Counted from the stretch's first letter, positions 28,470 to 37,708 are shown. The stretch: DNA of 64,000 nucleotides from Nannocystis exedens (GCF_002343915.1 NZ_NETK01000001.1:3854001-3918000), one strand, 5' to 3'. The notes: a model not told the origin generated them from the letters alone. Made by a program: numbers and translations.

Positions 28470-29309
28470 ATGGACGCCCGTCAACACCACGCCCGCCAGC
28501 AATTCACCCGCCTCGCGGCCGCCCCCGATCACGCGCTCGACCTCGGCGAGACGGCGCTGTGGATCGGCGCCGAGGAGGACGGGCCAATCGACGTCGAGGA
28601 CTACCTGGCCCGGCTCGACGACCTGGCGGCGACCTTGCGCCCGCGGCTCCAGCCCGACCACACCGCGCGCGAGAAGCTCGACCAATTGCTCGCCTACGTG
28701 TTCCGCGAGCTCGGCTTCCACGGCAACGAGTCCGACTACTACGACCCCCGCAACAGCTACTTCCACCAGGTGCTCGACCGCCGCTGCGGCCTGCCGATCT
28801 CGCTGGCCCTGCTGCTGATCGAGCTGGCGCGGCGGGTCGGCCTGCGGGTCGCCGGGGTCGGCTTCCCGGCCCACTTCCTCGCCGTCGACCTCGACCTGCC
28901 GCAGCTCTACATCGACCCGTTCCACGGCGGCCGCCTGCTGACCGAGTACGAGTGCCGGGTGATGCTGCGGCAGAAGACCCAGGGCCGGGTCGAGTTCGAC
29001 CGCAACCAACTGCGCCCGGTCGGCGGCCGCCAGTTGCTGGTGCGGATGCTGAACAATTTGAAGAGTGTCCACCTGAGCCGCGGCGACCTCGAGCGCGCGC
29101 TCGCGGCGAGCGACCGGATCCTCCTGCTCAGCCCCGGCGCCGCCGAGGAGTACCGCGACCGCGGCCTGTGCCAGCTGCAGCGCCGGGCCTACCGCGCCGC
29201 CGTCGAGGACCTCAACCACTACCTCAGCCTCGCGCCGATGGCCGACGATCGCCAGCTGATCGCGGCCCGCGCCGCCGAGGCCCGCAACAAGGCCCGCCTG
29301 GCCAACTGA
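28470..29309 (+). CDS. SirB1-family transglutaminase-like / TPR protein
   Basis: A protein of 279 residues. The SirB1 N-domain has S-YFHQVLDRRCGLPISLALLLIELARRVGL (about residues 92-122) with the conserved Cys, and G-FPAHFLAVD. The C-terminal part has two TPR-like units (G-DLERALAASDRILLLSPGAAEEYRDRGLCQLQRRAYRAAVEDL). Family members occur near prmC/hemA in other bacteria, but not here. The 3' end has degenerate copies downstream, followed by a terminator. Confidence 0.88.
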   Translation: MDARQHHARQQFTRLAAAPDHALDLGETALWIGAEEDGPIDVEDYLARLDDLAATLRPRLQPDHTAREKLDQLLAYVFRELGFHGNESDYYDPRNSYFHQVLDRRCGLPISLALLLIELARRVGLRVAGVGFPAHFLAVDLDLPQLYIDPFHGGRLLTEYECRVMLRQKTQGRVEFDRNQLRPVGGRQLLVRMLNNLKSVHLSRGDLERALAASDRILLLSPGAAEEYRDRGLCQLQRRAYRAAVEDLNHYLSLAPMADDRQLIAARAAEARNKARLAN

Positions 29310-29424
29310 AGCTCTCGGCCGATCGCCGCTCACGCCGCCGAGGCACGAGGCCCGCCTGGCCCATCGAACGACTTCAGCGTCGCGGCGATCGCCGCGGCAT
29401 CGCGCCGGCGTCTCGCCGCCGGGA
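29310..29424 (+). repeat. Degenerate copies of the SirB1 gene 3' end
   Basis: The text around GAGGCCCGC-x-GCCTGGCC at the gene end recurs at about 29340-29358 and 29425-29434 with related flanks (CCGATCGCCG). It is a third case of gene-tail duplication in this window. Confidence 0.55.
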
Positions 29425-29457
29425 GCCCGCCTGGCCGATCGACCAGGCGGGCGTTTT
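29425..29457 (+). terminator. Rho-independent terminator
   Basis: A perfect 10-bp stem GCCCGCCTGG / CCAGGCGGGC (29425-29434, 29443-29452) with an 8-nt loop is followed by GTTTTG. It lies between the convergent stops at 29309 and 29467. Confidence 0.75.
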
Positions 29458-29466
29458 GCTGCGGGC

Positions 29467-29742
29467 TCACACGTCGTGGGCCATCTGCAGCATCTGCGGG
29501 ATGAAGTGGGCCCGCACCTTGATCATGCTCTCCCACTTGCGCGCCGTCCGGCTCTGCACGCCCTCGTGATCGGGCTTGAGGGCGTTGCTGGTGACGGTGT
29601 CGTTCTCGAAGTCGAACAGCTGGGTGGTGCCCTTTTGGCCCTTGAAGGCCGCCTCGTCGGCCTCGGCGTCGGTGCGGGCGGCGGGCGCGGCCCAGGCGGT
29701 GGTGGAACAGAGCACGAGCGAGGCGAACACGATGAAGCGCAT
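29467..29742 (-). CDS. Small secreted protein of unknown function
   Basis: A protein of 91 residues. It has a signal peptide (I-V-FASLVLCSTTAWA-AP, cleavage near 20), an acidic stretch, then Q-LFDFENDTVTSNALKPD and a C-terminal W-ESMIKVRAHFIPQMLQMAHDV. The F-DFE-x-D ... ES-I-x-R-x-F-P-M pattern recalls small periplasmic proteins coded near gliding-motility genes in myxobacteria, but that is a memory-based resemblance. AGGAG lies 7 nt before ATG 29742. Confidence 0.75.
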   Translation of the reverse strand: MRFIVFASLVLCSTTAWAAPAARTDAEADEAAFKGQKGTTQLFDFENDTVTSNALKPDHEGVQSRTARKWESMIKVRAHFIPQMLQMAHDV

Positions 29743-29811
29743 GCAAATCTCCTGTGGTGAGGGCCAGCAACGCCGGCCCCGGGCCGTCGGTCTACGTGCT
29801 ATGAGATCGGC

Positions 29812-30714
29812 GTGCGTCGCGTCATCGCCGTCGTCTTCGCCGTCGCGCTCGGGGCCTGCGCCGAGAAGTTGCCCGAGGCTCACGTCATGCCGCTGGTCGG
29901 CGCCGAGCGGAACTTCGGCCGCGAGGTCGCCGAGCTCGGGGTGGTCGACGGCTTCGCCCGCAACCTCGCCGCCGACGCCGTGCTCCTCCGTCCGGAGCCG
30001 CAGCCGGCCGCGCAGGCGCTCGCCGGTCCCGCCGGCTTCAGCCTGACCTGGGAGCCCGCGTTCGCCGAGATCGCCGCCTCCGGCGACCTCGGCTACACCA
30101 CCGGCCCCTATCAGTCGCACCAGCGCGACAGCGGCGAGGTCAAGCACGGCCACTACGTCAGCGTGTGGCGCAAGGAGGGCGAGCGCTGGCGCCTCGTGGT
30201 CGACGGCGGCAGCGCGCACCCGCCCCCGCTCAACCTGCCGGACCGCTTCACCCACGCGCCCGCGCGCGAGTACGCCAGCTCGGCCGACCGCGTCGCCGAG
30301 CTCAAGAGCCTGCGCGCCGCCGAGGACGCGCTGATCGCCGGCATCGCCGCCGAGGGCGGTCGCGCCCTCCTGACCGCCGCCGCGCCCGACCTGCGCTGGT
30401 TCCCCCCCGGCAGCTTCCCCGTCACCGGCGCCAACGCCGTCCAGACCGCCCTGCTGAGCCGCAGCGACGCCTTCACCTACACCCGCCGCGGCGACGGCGT
30501 GTCCGCGGCCGGCGACCTCGGCTACGTCTACGGCGAGGCCACGCGCACCGTCAAGCCGAACGCCCCCCCCGAGCGCGGCGGCTACCTCCGGCTGTGGCGC
30601 CGCGACGCCGACGGCCGCTGGCAGCTCGCGCTCGACCTGACGATCACCGAGCCGCAGACCCAGGCCGCGCTCGACAACCACGACGCCAAGCACGACGCCC
30701 AACACCAGCCCTGA
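29812..30714 (+). CDS. Lipoprotein with two NTF2-like (SnoaL/DUF4440) domains
   Basis: A protein of 300 residues from GTG 29812. A lipoprotein signal (A-LGAC, Cys 16) is followed by two repeats of one pattern: F-x-x-N-LAADAVLLRP ... G-DLGYTTGPYQSH ... Y-VSVWRKEGERWRLVVDGG, and L-L-TAAAPDLRWFPPG ... G-DLGYVYGEATRT ... L-RLWRRDADGRWQLALDL. This is the NTF2-like fold duplicated in one chain. Small-molecule binding is likely; the ligand is unknown. Confidence 0.82.
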   Translation: MRRVIAVVFAVALGACAEKLPEAHVMPLVGAERNFGREVAELGVVDGFARNLAADAVLLRPEPQPAAQALAGPAGFSLTWEPAFAEIAASGDLGYTTGPYQSHQRDSGEVKHGHYVSVWRKEGERWRLVVDGGSAHPPPLNLPDRFTHAPAREYASSADRVAELKSLRAAEDALIAGIAAEGGRALLTAAAPDLRWFPPGSFPVTGANAVQTALLSRSDAFTYTRRGDGVSAAGDLGYVYGEATRTVKPNAPPERGGYLRLWRRDADGRWQLALDLTITEPQTQAALDNHDAKHDAQHQP

Positions 30715-30721
30715 GCCTAGC

Positions 30722-30801
30722 CGGCATGTCCGCCAGGACATGTCCCCGACTTTATGACCCATTCAACATGTCCGAAGGCACCAGGCCTTTTGGACATGTC
30801 C
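30722..30801. repeat. 14-bp-period palindromic array, six decamers, at a convergent junction
   Basis: Decamers start at 30722, 30736, 30750, 30764, 30778 and 30792 with exact spacing: CGGCATGTCC, GGACATGTCC, CTTTATGACC, CAACATGTCC, GCACCAGGCC, GGACATGTCC. Units 4-6 also make a longer nested hairpin (ACATGTCC with GGACATGT around AAGGC/GCCTT). This is the best intergenic example of the family. Confidence 0.93.
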
Positions 30802-30808
30802 TTACATC

Positions 30809-31180
30809 TCAGCGGCGCTCGGGCTTGGCCAGGCCGATGAAGCCGGCGACCAGCACCAGCGCCGCGGCGGCGAACGCCACGTAGCCGCCGACCTCGAACT
30901 GGACGCCCGCGGGGCGGGTCGTGGCGAAGTAGCACAGGCCGACGCCGATCAGGCCGAACAGCAGGTGGAGCACGCCGAGGCCGCGCGCGAAGCCCTTGCG
31001 GCCGACCACCACGCCGAAGAACGACGGCAGGATCGACGGCACGGTGAGCATCAAGCCGAGCCCCATGTTCTTGAAGTCGCCGGCGAAGACGCCCTCGGTG
31101 ATGGTCATGAGCGACCGGAGCGGGAGGAACAGCGCGACGACGCTGAGGAGGAGCGCGGCGAGGGCGAGCTTCTTGGCCAT
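30809..31180 (-). CDS. Four-helix membrane protein of unknown function
   Basis: A protein of 123 residues with hydrophobic segments at about 5-25, 43-63, 68-88 and 97-117 and short polar turns. There is no motif I can name; the size and layout recall DUF-type small inner-membrane proteins. It starts at ATG 31180 and lies 76 bp after the YceI gene in the same direction. Its stop abuts the six-decamer array. Confidence 0.72.
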   Translation of the reverse strand: MAKKLALAALLLSVVALFLPLRSLMTITEGVFAGDFKNMGLGLMLTVPSILPSFFGVVVGRKGFARGLGVLHLLFGLIGVGLCYFATTRPAGVQFEVGGYVAFAAAALVLVAGFIGLAKPERR

Positions 31181-31256
31181 GGCGCGGCTGATACCACGGA
31201 GCCGCGCGCCGGCGATAGTACCATCGAGACGACGGCGAATGAACGCCGTTACGTAC

Positions 31257-31928
31257 TCAGCCGGCCTTGAACTTGAGGTCGAGCTTCAGCAGGACCTCGT
31301 CCTTGATCAGGTCGTCGGGCTTGCCGGGGTACTCGATCTTGAAGTCCTTGCGGTTGATCGTGAACTCGGCCTGGCCCTGCGCGCCCTGGGCGTCGACGGT
31401 GACCTTGGCGGGGAAGCGAATCGCCTTCTTCTGCCCGTGCAGCTCGAGCTCGCCGCCGATCTCGTGGGTCGCACCGTTGTCGCCGGCCTTCGGCACGAAC
31501 TCGTTGGCCGAGAACACCGCGGTCGGGAATTTCTCCACATCGAAGAAGTCGGCGCTCTTGAGGTGACCGGTGAGGTCGGCCGCGTCGGAGGTGACCGACT
31601 TGGTTTGCACCGTCACCCGCAGCGACTCGATCTTGTCGCCGTGGATCTTGGCCTCGCCCTCGAACTCCTCGAAGCCGCCCTTGTGGTCGCCGGTGAGCTT
31701 GGCGCCGACGAACTGGATCGAGCTGCCGGTCTTGTCGAGCTTGAGCGTGCGCGCGGCCGCGGCCGGCGCCTCGGTCTTGGTCTCGGCCTTGGCCTCGACC
31801 TTGGCCTCGGGCTTCTTGACGTCCTCGACCTGCGCCTTGGGCTTGCCGTCGATCTCCGACGAGCAGGCGCCGCTCAGCGACGCCGCCAGCGAGAGCGTCA
31901 GCAGCGAATAAAACGTTGTACGTGCCAT
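31257..31928 (-). CDS. YceI-family lipoprotein
   Basis: A protein of 223 residues. A lipoprotein signal (S-L-SGAC, Cys 22) and a Lys/Glu/Ala-rich linker precede the YceI lipocalin-like domain (about residues 62-223): S-SIQFVGAKLTGDHKGGFEEFEG, L-T-GHLKSADFFDVEKFPTAVF and V-DAQGAQGQAEFTINRKDF. YceI proteins bind isoprenoid-type lipids in the periplasm. ATG 31928 gives a complete protein. Confidence 0.93.
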   Translation of the reverse strand: MARTTFYSLLTLSLAASLSGACSSEIDGKPKAQVEDVKKPEAKVEAKAETKTEAPAAAARTLKLDKTGSSIQFVGAKLTGDHKGGFEEFEGEAKIHGDKIESLRVTVQTKSVTSDAADLTGHLKSADFFDVEKFPTAVFSANEFVPKAGDNGATHEIGGELELHGQKKAIRFPAKVTVDAQGAQGQAEFTINRKDFKIEYPGKPDDLIKDEVLLKLDLKFKAG

Positions 31929-32043
31929 GGTGCGCGGGACCGTAGCACGAGGCCGCCGCGGCCGGCAAACCGCGCGGCCGGGCCGCCGCCGCGGCGATGA
32001 CTCCTCCGCCGAAAAGCCCGCTGGGTGGGCCCTCACGTCGGAC

Positions 32044-33036
32044 TCAACGCCGCCCGGCCTGGAGCACCAGCGGATGCCCCGACAGCTGATCGAGCTGCTC
32101 GACCACCTCGCTGTCCTCGCGGACATATGCGTCGAGGAACGTCGAGATGACCTCGACGAAGAAGTTCCGCAGCGCCTCGCCGGGGGCCGTGGCGCGGTGA
32201 TCGAGGAACGAGCGCCCGGTGGTCGGATCGTCGGGGTGGCAGAACGCGAAGTGATTGGCCCCCGCGAGCAGGAACATGTGGGCGTCCCCACGCCCGCCCG
32301 GCAGCGCCTCGTGGAAGGTGCGCCGCAGCAGGGCGAACGCGTCCGACGGCGACGACCCGTAGCGGTGACTGCTCGCCGCGATCACTCCGTCGCGCTCGCC
32401 GCCCAGGAGCAGCAGCGGCACCTCGCCCGGCAGCGGCAGCAGCGAGTGCTCCGGCCAGCCGAGCGCGGTCAGGGCCCCCGCATGGCCCGCGTACGCGAAC
32501 GCAGCGGCCAGGTTGTTGAAATAGCGCAAGGCCGCGTTCTGCAGCGCTGCGCAGCCGCCGGCGGAGTGGCCGCCGAGGACGACGTGCTCGAGATCGAGCA
32601 ACCCTGCGAGGACGCCCTCGCACTGCAGCCTGGCCAGCTCGTCGAGCAGCGGCCCGATCGTCGACGAAGTCGGCGCGTGCCCGAAGCTCTCGGGCCCGAG
32701 GCGCGAGGCGTCGAGCCCGGGCCCGAGCCCGATCGCGCCGGGCTCGCCGGGCCGCTGCTCGCCGACGTACGAGAACGTCACGAACACGTAACCGCGGTCG
32801 GCCAGCGCCTGCGCCAGCCACCGGTAGCTCTCCGGCCCGACGTTGACCCCGGGCAAGAAGATCACGACCGGGAAGGGCCCCGCGTCGGCGTCGGCCTCGA
32901 CCGCCCCGAGGTCGCGCTCCGCCGGCGTGCCCGTCAGCCGGCCCGGGTAGAACACCCGCGCGTGCAGCGTGTCGTGCGGCGCTCGCAGCCCCGGCAGCCG
33001 CACCGCGCGGTGGAGGGCCCGCACGATGCGAGTCAT
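32044..33036 (-). CDS. Alpha/beta hydrolase, chlorophyllase/dienelactone hydrolase-like
   Basis: A protein of 330 residues. V-VIFLPGVNVGPESYRWLAQALADRGYV near residue 60 is the core strand and oxyanion loop. The nucleophile is in GGHSAGG (about 165), the Asp probably in G-GERDG and the His in A-NHFAFCHPDD. No signal peptide is seen, so it is cytoplasmic. It is divergent from the CoA transferase gene. Confidence 0.85.
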   Translation of the reverse strand: MTRIVRALHRAVRLPGLRAPHDTLHARVFYPGRLTGTPAERDLGAVEADADAGPFPVVIFLPGVNVGPESYRWLAQALADRGYVFVTFSYVGEQRPGEPGAIGLGPGLDASRLGPESFGHAPTSSTIGPLLDELARLQCEGVLAGLLDLEHVVLGGHSAGGCAALQNAALRYFNNLAAAFAYAGHAGALTALGWPEHSLLPLPGEVPLLLLGGERDGVIAASSHRYGSSPSDAFALLRRTFHEALPGGRGDAHMFLLAGANHFAFCHPDDPTTGRSFLDHRATAPGEALRNFFVEVISTFLDAYVREDSEVVEQLDQLSGHPLVLQAGRR

Positions 33037-33051
33037 CGCCGCGCCTCCGCG

Positions 33052-33090
33052 TCACCTGTCCCGAAGTACACCTCGGCTCCCCTCATGTCC
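33052..33090. repeat. Weak copy of the 14-bp-period repeat in a divergent promoter region
   Basis: TCACCTGTCC and GTACACCTCG spaced by CGAA, with CCTCATGTCC one base out of register. This is the only divergent intergenic region in the window with a recognisable copy. Confidence 0.5.
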
Positions 33091-33130
33091 TTCGCCTCCT
33101 GTGCGGGTCGCCGATAGTATCCTCCGACCC

Positions 33131-34279
33131 ATGGAAAAAGCCGCCCTCCCGCTCGCCGGCCTGCGCGTGCTCGACCTGTCGCGGATCCTCGCCGGGCCCA
33201 GCGCCGCCCAGCTGCTCGGGGATCTCGGGGCAGATGTGATCAAGATCGAACATCCTCTCGGGGACGACACGCGCCGCTGGGGCCCGCCCGACTTTGAGGG
33301 CAGCGCCGCCTACTATCTGGCCTGCAACCGCAACAAGCGCTCGCGCGTGCTCGACTTCAAGCGCGCGGCCGACCGCGAGGCGCTGCTGAGCCTGCTCGCC
33401 GGCGCCGACGTCCTGCTCGAGAACTTCAAGGTCGGCGACCTCGCGCGCCACGGCCTCGACTACGCCGCGCTCGCGCCCCGCTTCCCGCGCCTCGTCTACT
33501 GCAGCATCACCGGCTTCGGCCAGACCGGCCCCGACGCCGCCCGCGTCGGCTACGACGCCCTCATCCAGGGCCTCAGCGGGCTCATGAGCATCACCGGCCC
33601 CGACGTCGACCGGCCGACCAAGGTCGGCGTCGCCGTCGCCGACCTCGGCACCGGCCTCTACGCGGTGGTCGCCATCCTCGCCGCGCTGCTCGAGCGCAGC
33701 CGCAGCGGCCTCGGCCAGCACATCGACCTCGCCCTGCTCGACACCCAGGTCGCCGGCCTCGCCAACGTCGCCATGAATTTCCTGTGCACCGGCGAGGTCC
33801 CGCGCCCCCTCGGCAACGCCCACCCGACCATCGTCCCGTACCAGAGCTTCGCCACCGCCGACCGCCCGCTGATGCTCGCGGTCGGCAGCGACCTCCAGTT
33901 CGCCAGCCTGTGCGTCGCCCTCGGCGAACCCGCGTGGGCCGTCGACCCCCGCTTCGTCACCAACCCCGCGCGCGTCGCCCACCGAGCCGAGCTGGTCGCG
34001 CTGTTGGAGCAACGCCTGTCCCAAAAGACACGTGACGAGTGGCTGCAGATCTTCGCCGCCGCCGCCCCGCAATTCCCGCACGGACCGATCCGCGACCTCG
34101 CCGAGGTCGCCGCCGACCCGCAGGTCGCCCACCGCGGCCTGTTCACCGCGATGGACGACGGCCGCACCCCCTGTCTGAAAAATCCGATCGTCTTCTCGCG
34201 CACCCCGATCGCGCACTACCGCCGCCCCCCACGCCTCGGCGAGCACCCCGACGCGACCTGGCAAGAAGACCCTGTTTAG
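33131..34279 (+). CDS. CaiB/BaiF-type (class III) CoA transferase
   Basis: A protein of 382 residues with the family text L-AGLRVLDLSRILAGPSAAQLLGDLGADVIKIEHP, R-NKRSRVLDFK, V-YCSITGFGQTGP, H-IDLALLDTQ and A-HPTIVPYQSF. It should move CoA between organic acids. A repeat pair (34012-34035) codes L-S-Q-KT in a surface helix, and another array carries the TAG stop (34277-34279). Length is normal. Confidence 0.93.
   Translation: MEKAALPLAGLRVLDLSRILAGPSAAQLLGDLGADVIKIEHPLGDDTRRWGPPDFEGSAAYYLACNRNKRSRVLDFKRAADREALLSLLAGADVLLENFKVGDLARHGLDYAALAPRFPRLVYCSITGFGQTGPDAARVGYDALIQGLSGLMSITGPDVDRPTKVGVAVADLGTGLYAVVAILAALLERSRSGLGQHIDLALLDTQVAGLANVAMNFLCTGEVPRPLGNAHPTIVPYQSFATADRPLMLAVGSDLQFASLCVALGEPAWAVDPRFVTNPARVAHRAELVALLEQRLSQKTRDEWLQIFAAAAPQFPHGPIRDLAEVAADPQVAHRGLFTAMDDGRTPCLKNPIVFSRTPIAHYRRPPRLGEHPDATWQEDPV
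34012..34035. repeat. 14-bp-period repeat, two decamers, inside a CDS
   Basis: ACGCCTGTCC and AGACACGTGA spaced by CAAA; codes L-SQ-KT-R-D within the CoA transferase. Confidence 0.65.
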
Positions 34280-34363
34280 AAGAACATGTTTGAATAGACA
34301 CCCGTAGAGGATCCGCGAGGCCTTGCTCGCCCCTCGCACGCGCATGTCCCCAAGGACATTCTC
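34268..34363. repeat. 14-bp-period arrays at a convergent junction, one holding a stop codon
   Basis: GACCCTGTTT, GAACATGTTT and AGACACCCGT (34268-34305) overlap the CoA transferase stop TAG. A separate pair, GCGCATGTCC and GGACATTCTC spaced by CCAA, lies at 34340-34363. Confidence 0.82.
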
Positions 34364-34471
34364 GCATCGGCCGCGCTCATCGCCCGACCTCGCGCAATCC
34401 CAGGTCCACCCGCCTCAGTCGCGCGGCTCCACGCGCACTCCGACGTCCCGGCGAGCATCTCACGAGCCCGC

Positions 34472-37400
34472 TCACCGCGCCCGCACGCCGAGGCGCGTCA
34501 GGCCCTCGCGGTCGACGTAGACCCACTCGGGCCCCTCGTCGTCGAGCCGGGCCCGCCGGATCGCGCTGTCGCTCCTCGTCTCCGACCCGCCGTCGGGCAG
34601 CGGCTTGACGTGCAGCGCCAGCTCGCCGGCGCCGCCGCGGCCGAACACCAGCCGGCGCGACCTCCCGGCGACCAGCACCGCCAGCACGTCGGTGGCCCCG
34701 TCGCCGTCGACGTCCTCGACCGCCAGCCCGCCGATCGCCGCCTCCGCGGGTCCGAGGCGCTGGTCGCGGCAATCGCCGCGCGGCCCGTCCGCGCCGCCGT
34801 GACAGACGCGCAGCGTCGCCCCGCCGTCGTAGCCGGCCGCGGCCACCAGGTCGCCGTGGCCGTCGCCGTCGACATCGCCGGTGGCCAGCGGGCCCGAGCT
34901 CCAGCCGATCGGCCACGTGCGCGGCGCGTCGACGAACCCGCCGCGCCCGTCGCCCGGGTACACGTGCGCCCCGCCGCCCCACGACAGCAGCATCGCGTCG
35001 AGCCGCCCGTCGCGATCGACGTCCCCGAGCCACGGCCCGATCGCCCCCTCGGCCACGAACGGCCCGCTCCTGCCCGCTCCCAGGCCGTCCGGGCCGCCCG
35101 CGTGCGTCACCAGCAGGCCCGCCTGATGCACGTACACCAGGTCCGCGTCGCCGTCGCCGTCGACATCGCCGGCGCGCAGCGGGCCGCTCGCCTCGATCGC
35201 AAACGGCAACGCGGCCACCGCATCCCACCGCTCGCCGCGCGCCCGCCGCAGCGCGGTGACGAAGTCGGCCCCCGCGAGCGCCCACAGCAGCTCGTCCGCG
35301 CCGTCCCCGTCGACGTCGAGCAGCAACCCCCGCGCGCCCCCGCCCGACCCATCATCTGCCTCATCGAACATGTCGTATCGAACAGGTCCCAAACGACCTG
35401 ACCGATCGAACCTGCCCAATCCGACATCCCCCCCGCGCCCGAACGCGACCACCTCGTCGCGGCCGTCGCCGTCGACGTCGCCGAGCTGCAGCTCGCCGGC
35501 CTGGGCCGCCCGCAGCGCCGTCGCCCGATCGGGGGCCAGCACCGCCTGGGGCCCGCCGCGCAGCACCTGCAGCCCGTCGAGGCCGGAGGCCGCCAGGTCG
35601 GGCGCGCCGTCGCCGTCGAAGTCGGCCACCGCCAGCGCGCGCGGGCGATTGCTCGCCGTCGTCGTCCCGCCGCCCACCAGCTGCGGCACCCACGGCAGCG
35701 CGTGCCCGAGCTGCACCGTCGCGGACGGCTGCAGAAATTGTTCAGTCAGCGCGATCGCGTCGGTGCGCCCGTCGCCGTCGAGCTCGGCCACCACCACCCC
35801 GTCGCAGCGCGCCTGCGACACCTGGACCGCCGGCGCGAACGCGTTCCACGCGCGCCCCGCCGCCATCATCAGTCCGTCCTCGCGGCAGACCAGCAGGTCG
35901 GCGATCCCGTCGCGGTCGAAGTCGGCGCGCGTCAGCCCGAGCGTGCGCCCCGCGGGCAGCGTCCCTGCGGCCCACCGCCGGCCCGAGCTGCGGCTCTCGA
36001 TCACGATCTCCGGCCCCTCGGCCCCCGCCCCGATCCGCAGCAGCTCGTCGCCGACGTGCTCCTTTGAAAATTCGCCGACGATCACGTCCTCGCTGGCCGC
36101 GAACTCGAACGACATCGACCTGTCGACCAGCGCGAACGCCTCGTCCGTCAGCTCCAGCGTCAGCAGCCCCGCCCCCGCCTCGTCCGTGTCCGCCCCGGGC
36201 GCCGCGCCGAACGCCGCCTGCAGCGCCAGCAGCTCGCTCCGACCGTCGCCGTCGCCGTCGAACGCGACCACCCGCCGCGGGTCGCCCGCGAACGCGAACT
36301 CGACCGGCGACTCGAAGCGCTCGCCGACCCCGCGCGCGCTCCACAGCGACCCTGCCCGCGCCTCGTCGGGACGCACGTAGCCGGCCCGGCGCCACGTCAC
36401 CACGTCGTCGACCCCGTCGCCGTCGAGGTCGGCCAGCGCCAGCGCGGCCGCGTCCTCGGGCCCGGGCGAGCGCACCGGCGCCGCGAAACCGCCCTCCTGC
36501 CCGCGCAGCAGCGCGATCTCGCCGCGCGCGCCGCTCGCGACCACCAGATCGGTCCACCCGTCGCGGTCGACGTCGCGCGCCACCAGCGGCCCGGCGAGAT
36601 CGGCCCCGTCGCGGGCGAACCACGGCGAGAACCCGAACCCCGGCCGCTCGCGCAGCGCCGTCGCGCCCGCGGCCGCGTCGCGGACCACCGCCTCCTCGAC
36701 GCCATCCCCGTCGACGTCGCCGACCGCCAGCCCGTCCCACACGCCCGCCTTCATCGTCGTCCGCAGCCCGGGCGCCGCCAGCGGCAGCCGCGTCAACGCC
36801 GGCTGCAGCGCCGACAGGATCAACAGCTCCTGTCCCTTCGAACCTATCCTCACCACCATGTCCCGAGGGCCTGCCGGCACCGCCCACCGCCGGGTCTCGC
36901 GCGCCCCGCCCGCGCCGTCGCCGAGGACCAGCGCCGCCTCGTCGAGCAGGTCGTCGATCAGCGCCAGGTCGAGCGCCCCGTCGCCGTCGAAGTCGGCCGC
37001 CAGCGCTTGCCGGGGTCCCGCCCCCGCGTACAGCTCCGCCCCGGCCCGCAGCCCGCCGTCACCTGTCCCGAGGAACAGCCTCGCCGCGCCCTCGCCCGCC
37101 AGCGTCACCACCACGTCGAGGCGGCCGTCGCCCGAGAAGTCGCCGGTCGCCAGGGCCGTCGGCCCGTCCCCGGCCGCGATCGGCTCGTCGCCCCGCCACC
37201 CCGCTGCCCCGACGCGCAGCACCCGGAGGTCGCCGTCCTGCTCGTCGGCGACCACCAGCTCCGCCCGCCCGTCGCCGTCGAGGTCGGCGCTCGCCAGCGC
37301 GATCGGCCGCGGCCCCACCGCCACGCGCTCGCCGCTCCGCAGCTGGCCGCGCCCGGCCCCGCGCAGCAGCGCCACCGCCCCCTCGTCCGCCAGCGGCGCC

Positions 37401-37708
37401 GCCACGTCGAGCCGCCCGTCGCCGTCGACGTCGGCGATCGCCAGCCCCGCGGGTGCCTGGCCGATCGGCCAGGTCTCGGCCATGCCGGACCACCCCCACG
37501 CGATCGTCAGCGTCCCCAGCGCCGGACTGACCGCGATCCACTCGACCGCCCCGTCGCCGTCGAGGTCGCGCACCAGCGCCGGGCCGCCGCCGCTGCCGAC
37601 CCCGAAGCGCTCGCCGGGCGTCGCGCACACCGGGTCGATCGCACATTGCTCCGAGGACAGCTCACAGCCGGCCGCGAGCATCGCCAGCAGCAGGGCCCGA
37701 CCGCTCAT
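34472..37708 (-). CDS. Large FG-GAP/VCBS-repeat lipoprotein
   Basis: A protein of 1078 residues. A lipoprotein signal (L-L-LAMLAAGC) is followed by about twenty or more FG-GAP-type units, each with a D-x-DGDG-x-x-(D/E) calcium loop (for example V-RDLDGDGAVEW, I-ADVDGDGRLDVAAPL). These form stacked seven-bladed beta propellers on the cell surface. Repeat arrays at 35352-35431 and 36826-36877 lie inside it in frame. ATG 37708 overlaps the stop of the HExxH gene (ATGA), so the two are co-translated. Confidence 0.9.
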   Translation of the reverse strand: MSGRALLLAMLAAGCELSSEQCAIDPVCATPGERFGVGSGGGPALVRDLDGDGAVEWIAVSPALGTLTIAWGWSGMAETWPIGQAPAGLAIADVDGDGRLDVAAPLADEGAVALLRGAGRGQLRSGERVAVGPRPIALASADLDGDGRAELVVADEQDGDLRVLRVGAAGWRGDEPIAAGDGPTALATGDFSGDGRLDVVVTLAGEGAARLFLGTGDGGLRAGAELYAGAGPRQALAADFDGDGALDLALIDDLLDEAALVLGDGAGGARETRRWAVPAGPRDMVVRIGSKGQELLILSALQPALTRLPLAAPGLRTTMKAGVWDGLAVGDVDGDGVEEAVVRDAAAGATALRERPGFGFSPWFARDGADLAGPLVARDVDRDGWTDLVVASGARGEIALLRGQEGGFAAPVRSPGPEDAAALALADLDGDGVDDVVTWRRAGYVRPDEARAGSLWSARGVGERFESPVEFAFAGDPRRVVAFDGDGDGRSELLALQAAFGAAPGADTDEAGAGLLTLELTDEAFALVDRSMSFEFAASEDVIVGEFSKEHVGDELLRIGAGAEGPEIVIESRSSGRRWAAGTLPAGRTLGLTRADFDRDGIADLLVCREDGLMMAAGRAWNAFAPAVQVSQARCDGVVVAELDGDGRTDAIALTEQFLQPSATVQLGHALPWVPQLVGGGTTTASNRPRALAVADFDGDGAPDLAASGLDGLQVLRGGPQAVLAPDRATALRAAQAGELQLGDVDGDGRDEVVAFGRGGDVGLGRFDRSGRLGPVRYDMFDEADDGSGGGARGLLLDVDGDGADELLWALAGADFVTALRRARGERWDAVAALPFAIEASGPLRAGDVDGDGDADLVYVHQAGLLVTHAGGPDGLGAGRSGPFVAEGAIGPWLGDVDRDGRLDAMLLSWGGGAHVYPGDGRGGFVDAPRTWPIGWSSGPLATGDVDGDGHGDLVAAAGYDGGATLRVCHGGADGPRGDCRDQRLGPAEAAIGGLAVEDVDGDGATDVLAVLVAGRSRRLVFGRGGAGELALHVKPLPDGGSETRSDSAIRRARLDDEGPEWVYVDREGLTRLGVRAR
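35352..35431. repeat. 14-bp-period palindromic array, six decamers, inside a CDS
   Basis: Decamers at 35352, 35366, 35380, 35394, 35408 and 35422: TCATCTGCCT, GAACATGTCG, GAACAGGTCC, CGACCTGACC, GAACCTGCCC, CGACATCCCC. It codes part of a blade linker (D-MFDEADD and neighbours) of the FG-GAP protein. Confidence 0.85.
36826..36877. repeat. 14-bp-period palindromic array, four decamers, inside a CDS
   Basis: GCTCCTGTCC, GAACCTATCC, CACCATGTCC and GGCCTGCCGG at 36826, 36840, 36854 and 36868, in frame in the FG-GAP protein. Confidence 0.78.
37053..37085. repeat. Dispersed repeat copy, two decamers, inside a CDS
   Basis: TCACCTGTCC and GAACAGCCTC spaced by CGAG (near 37060-37083); codes L-F-L-GTGD on the minus strand. 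Confidence 0.6.
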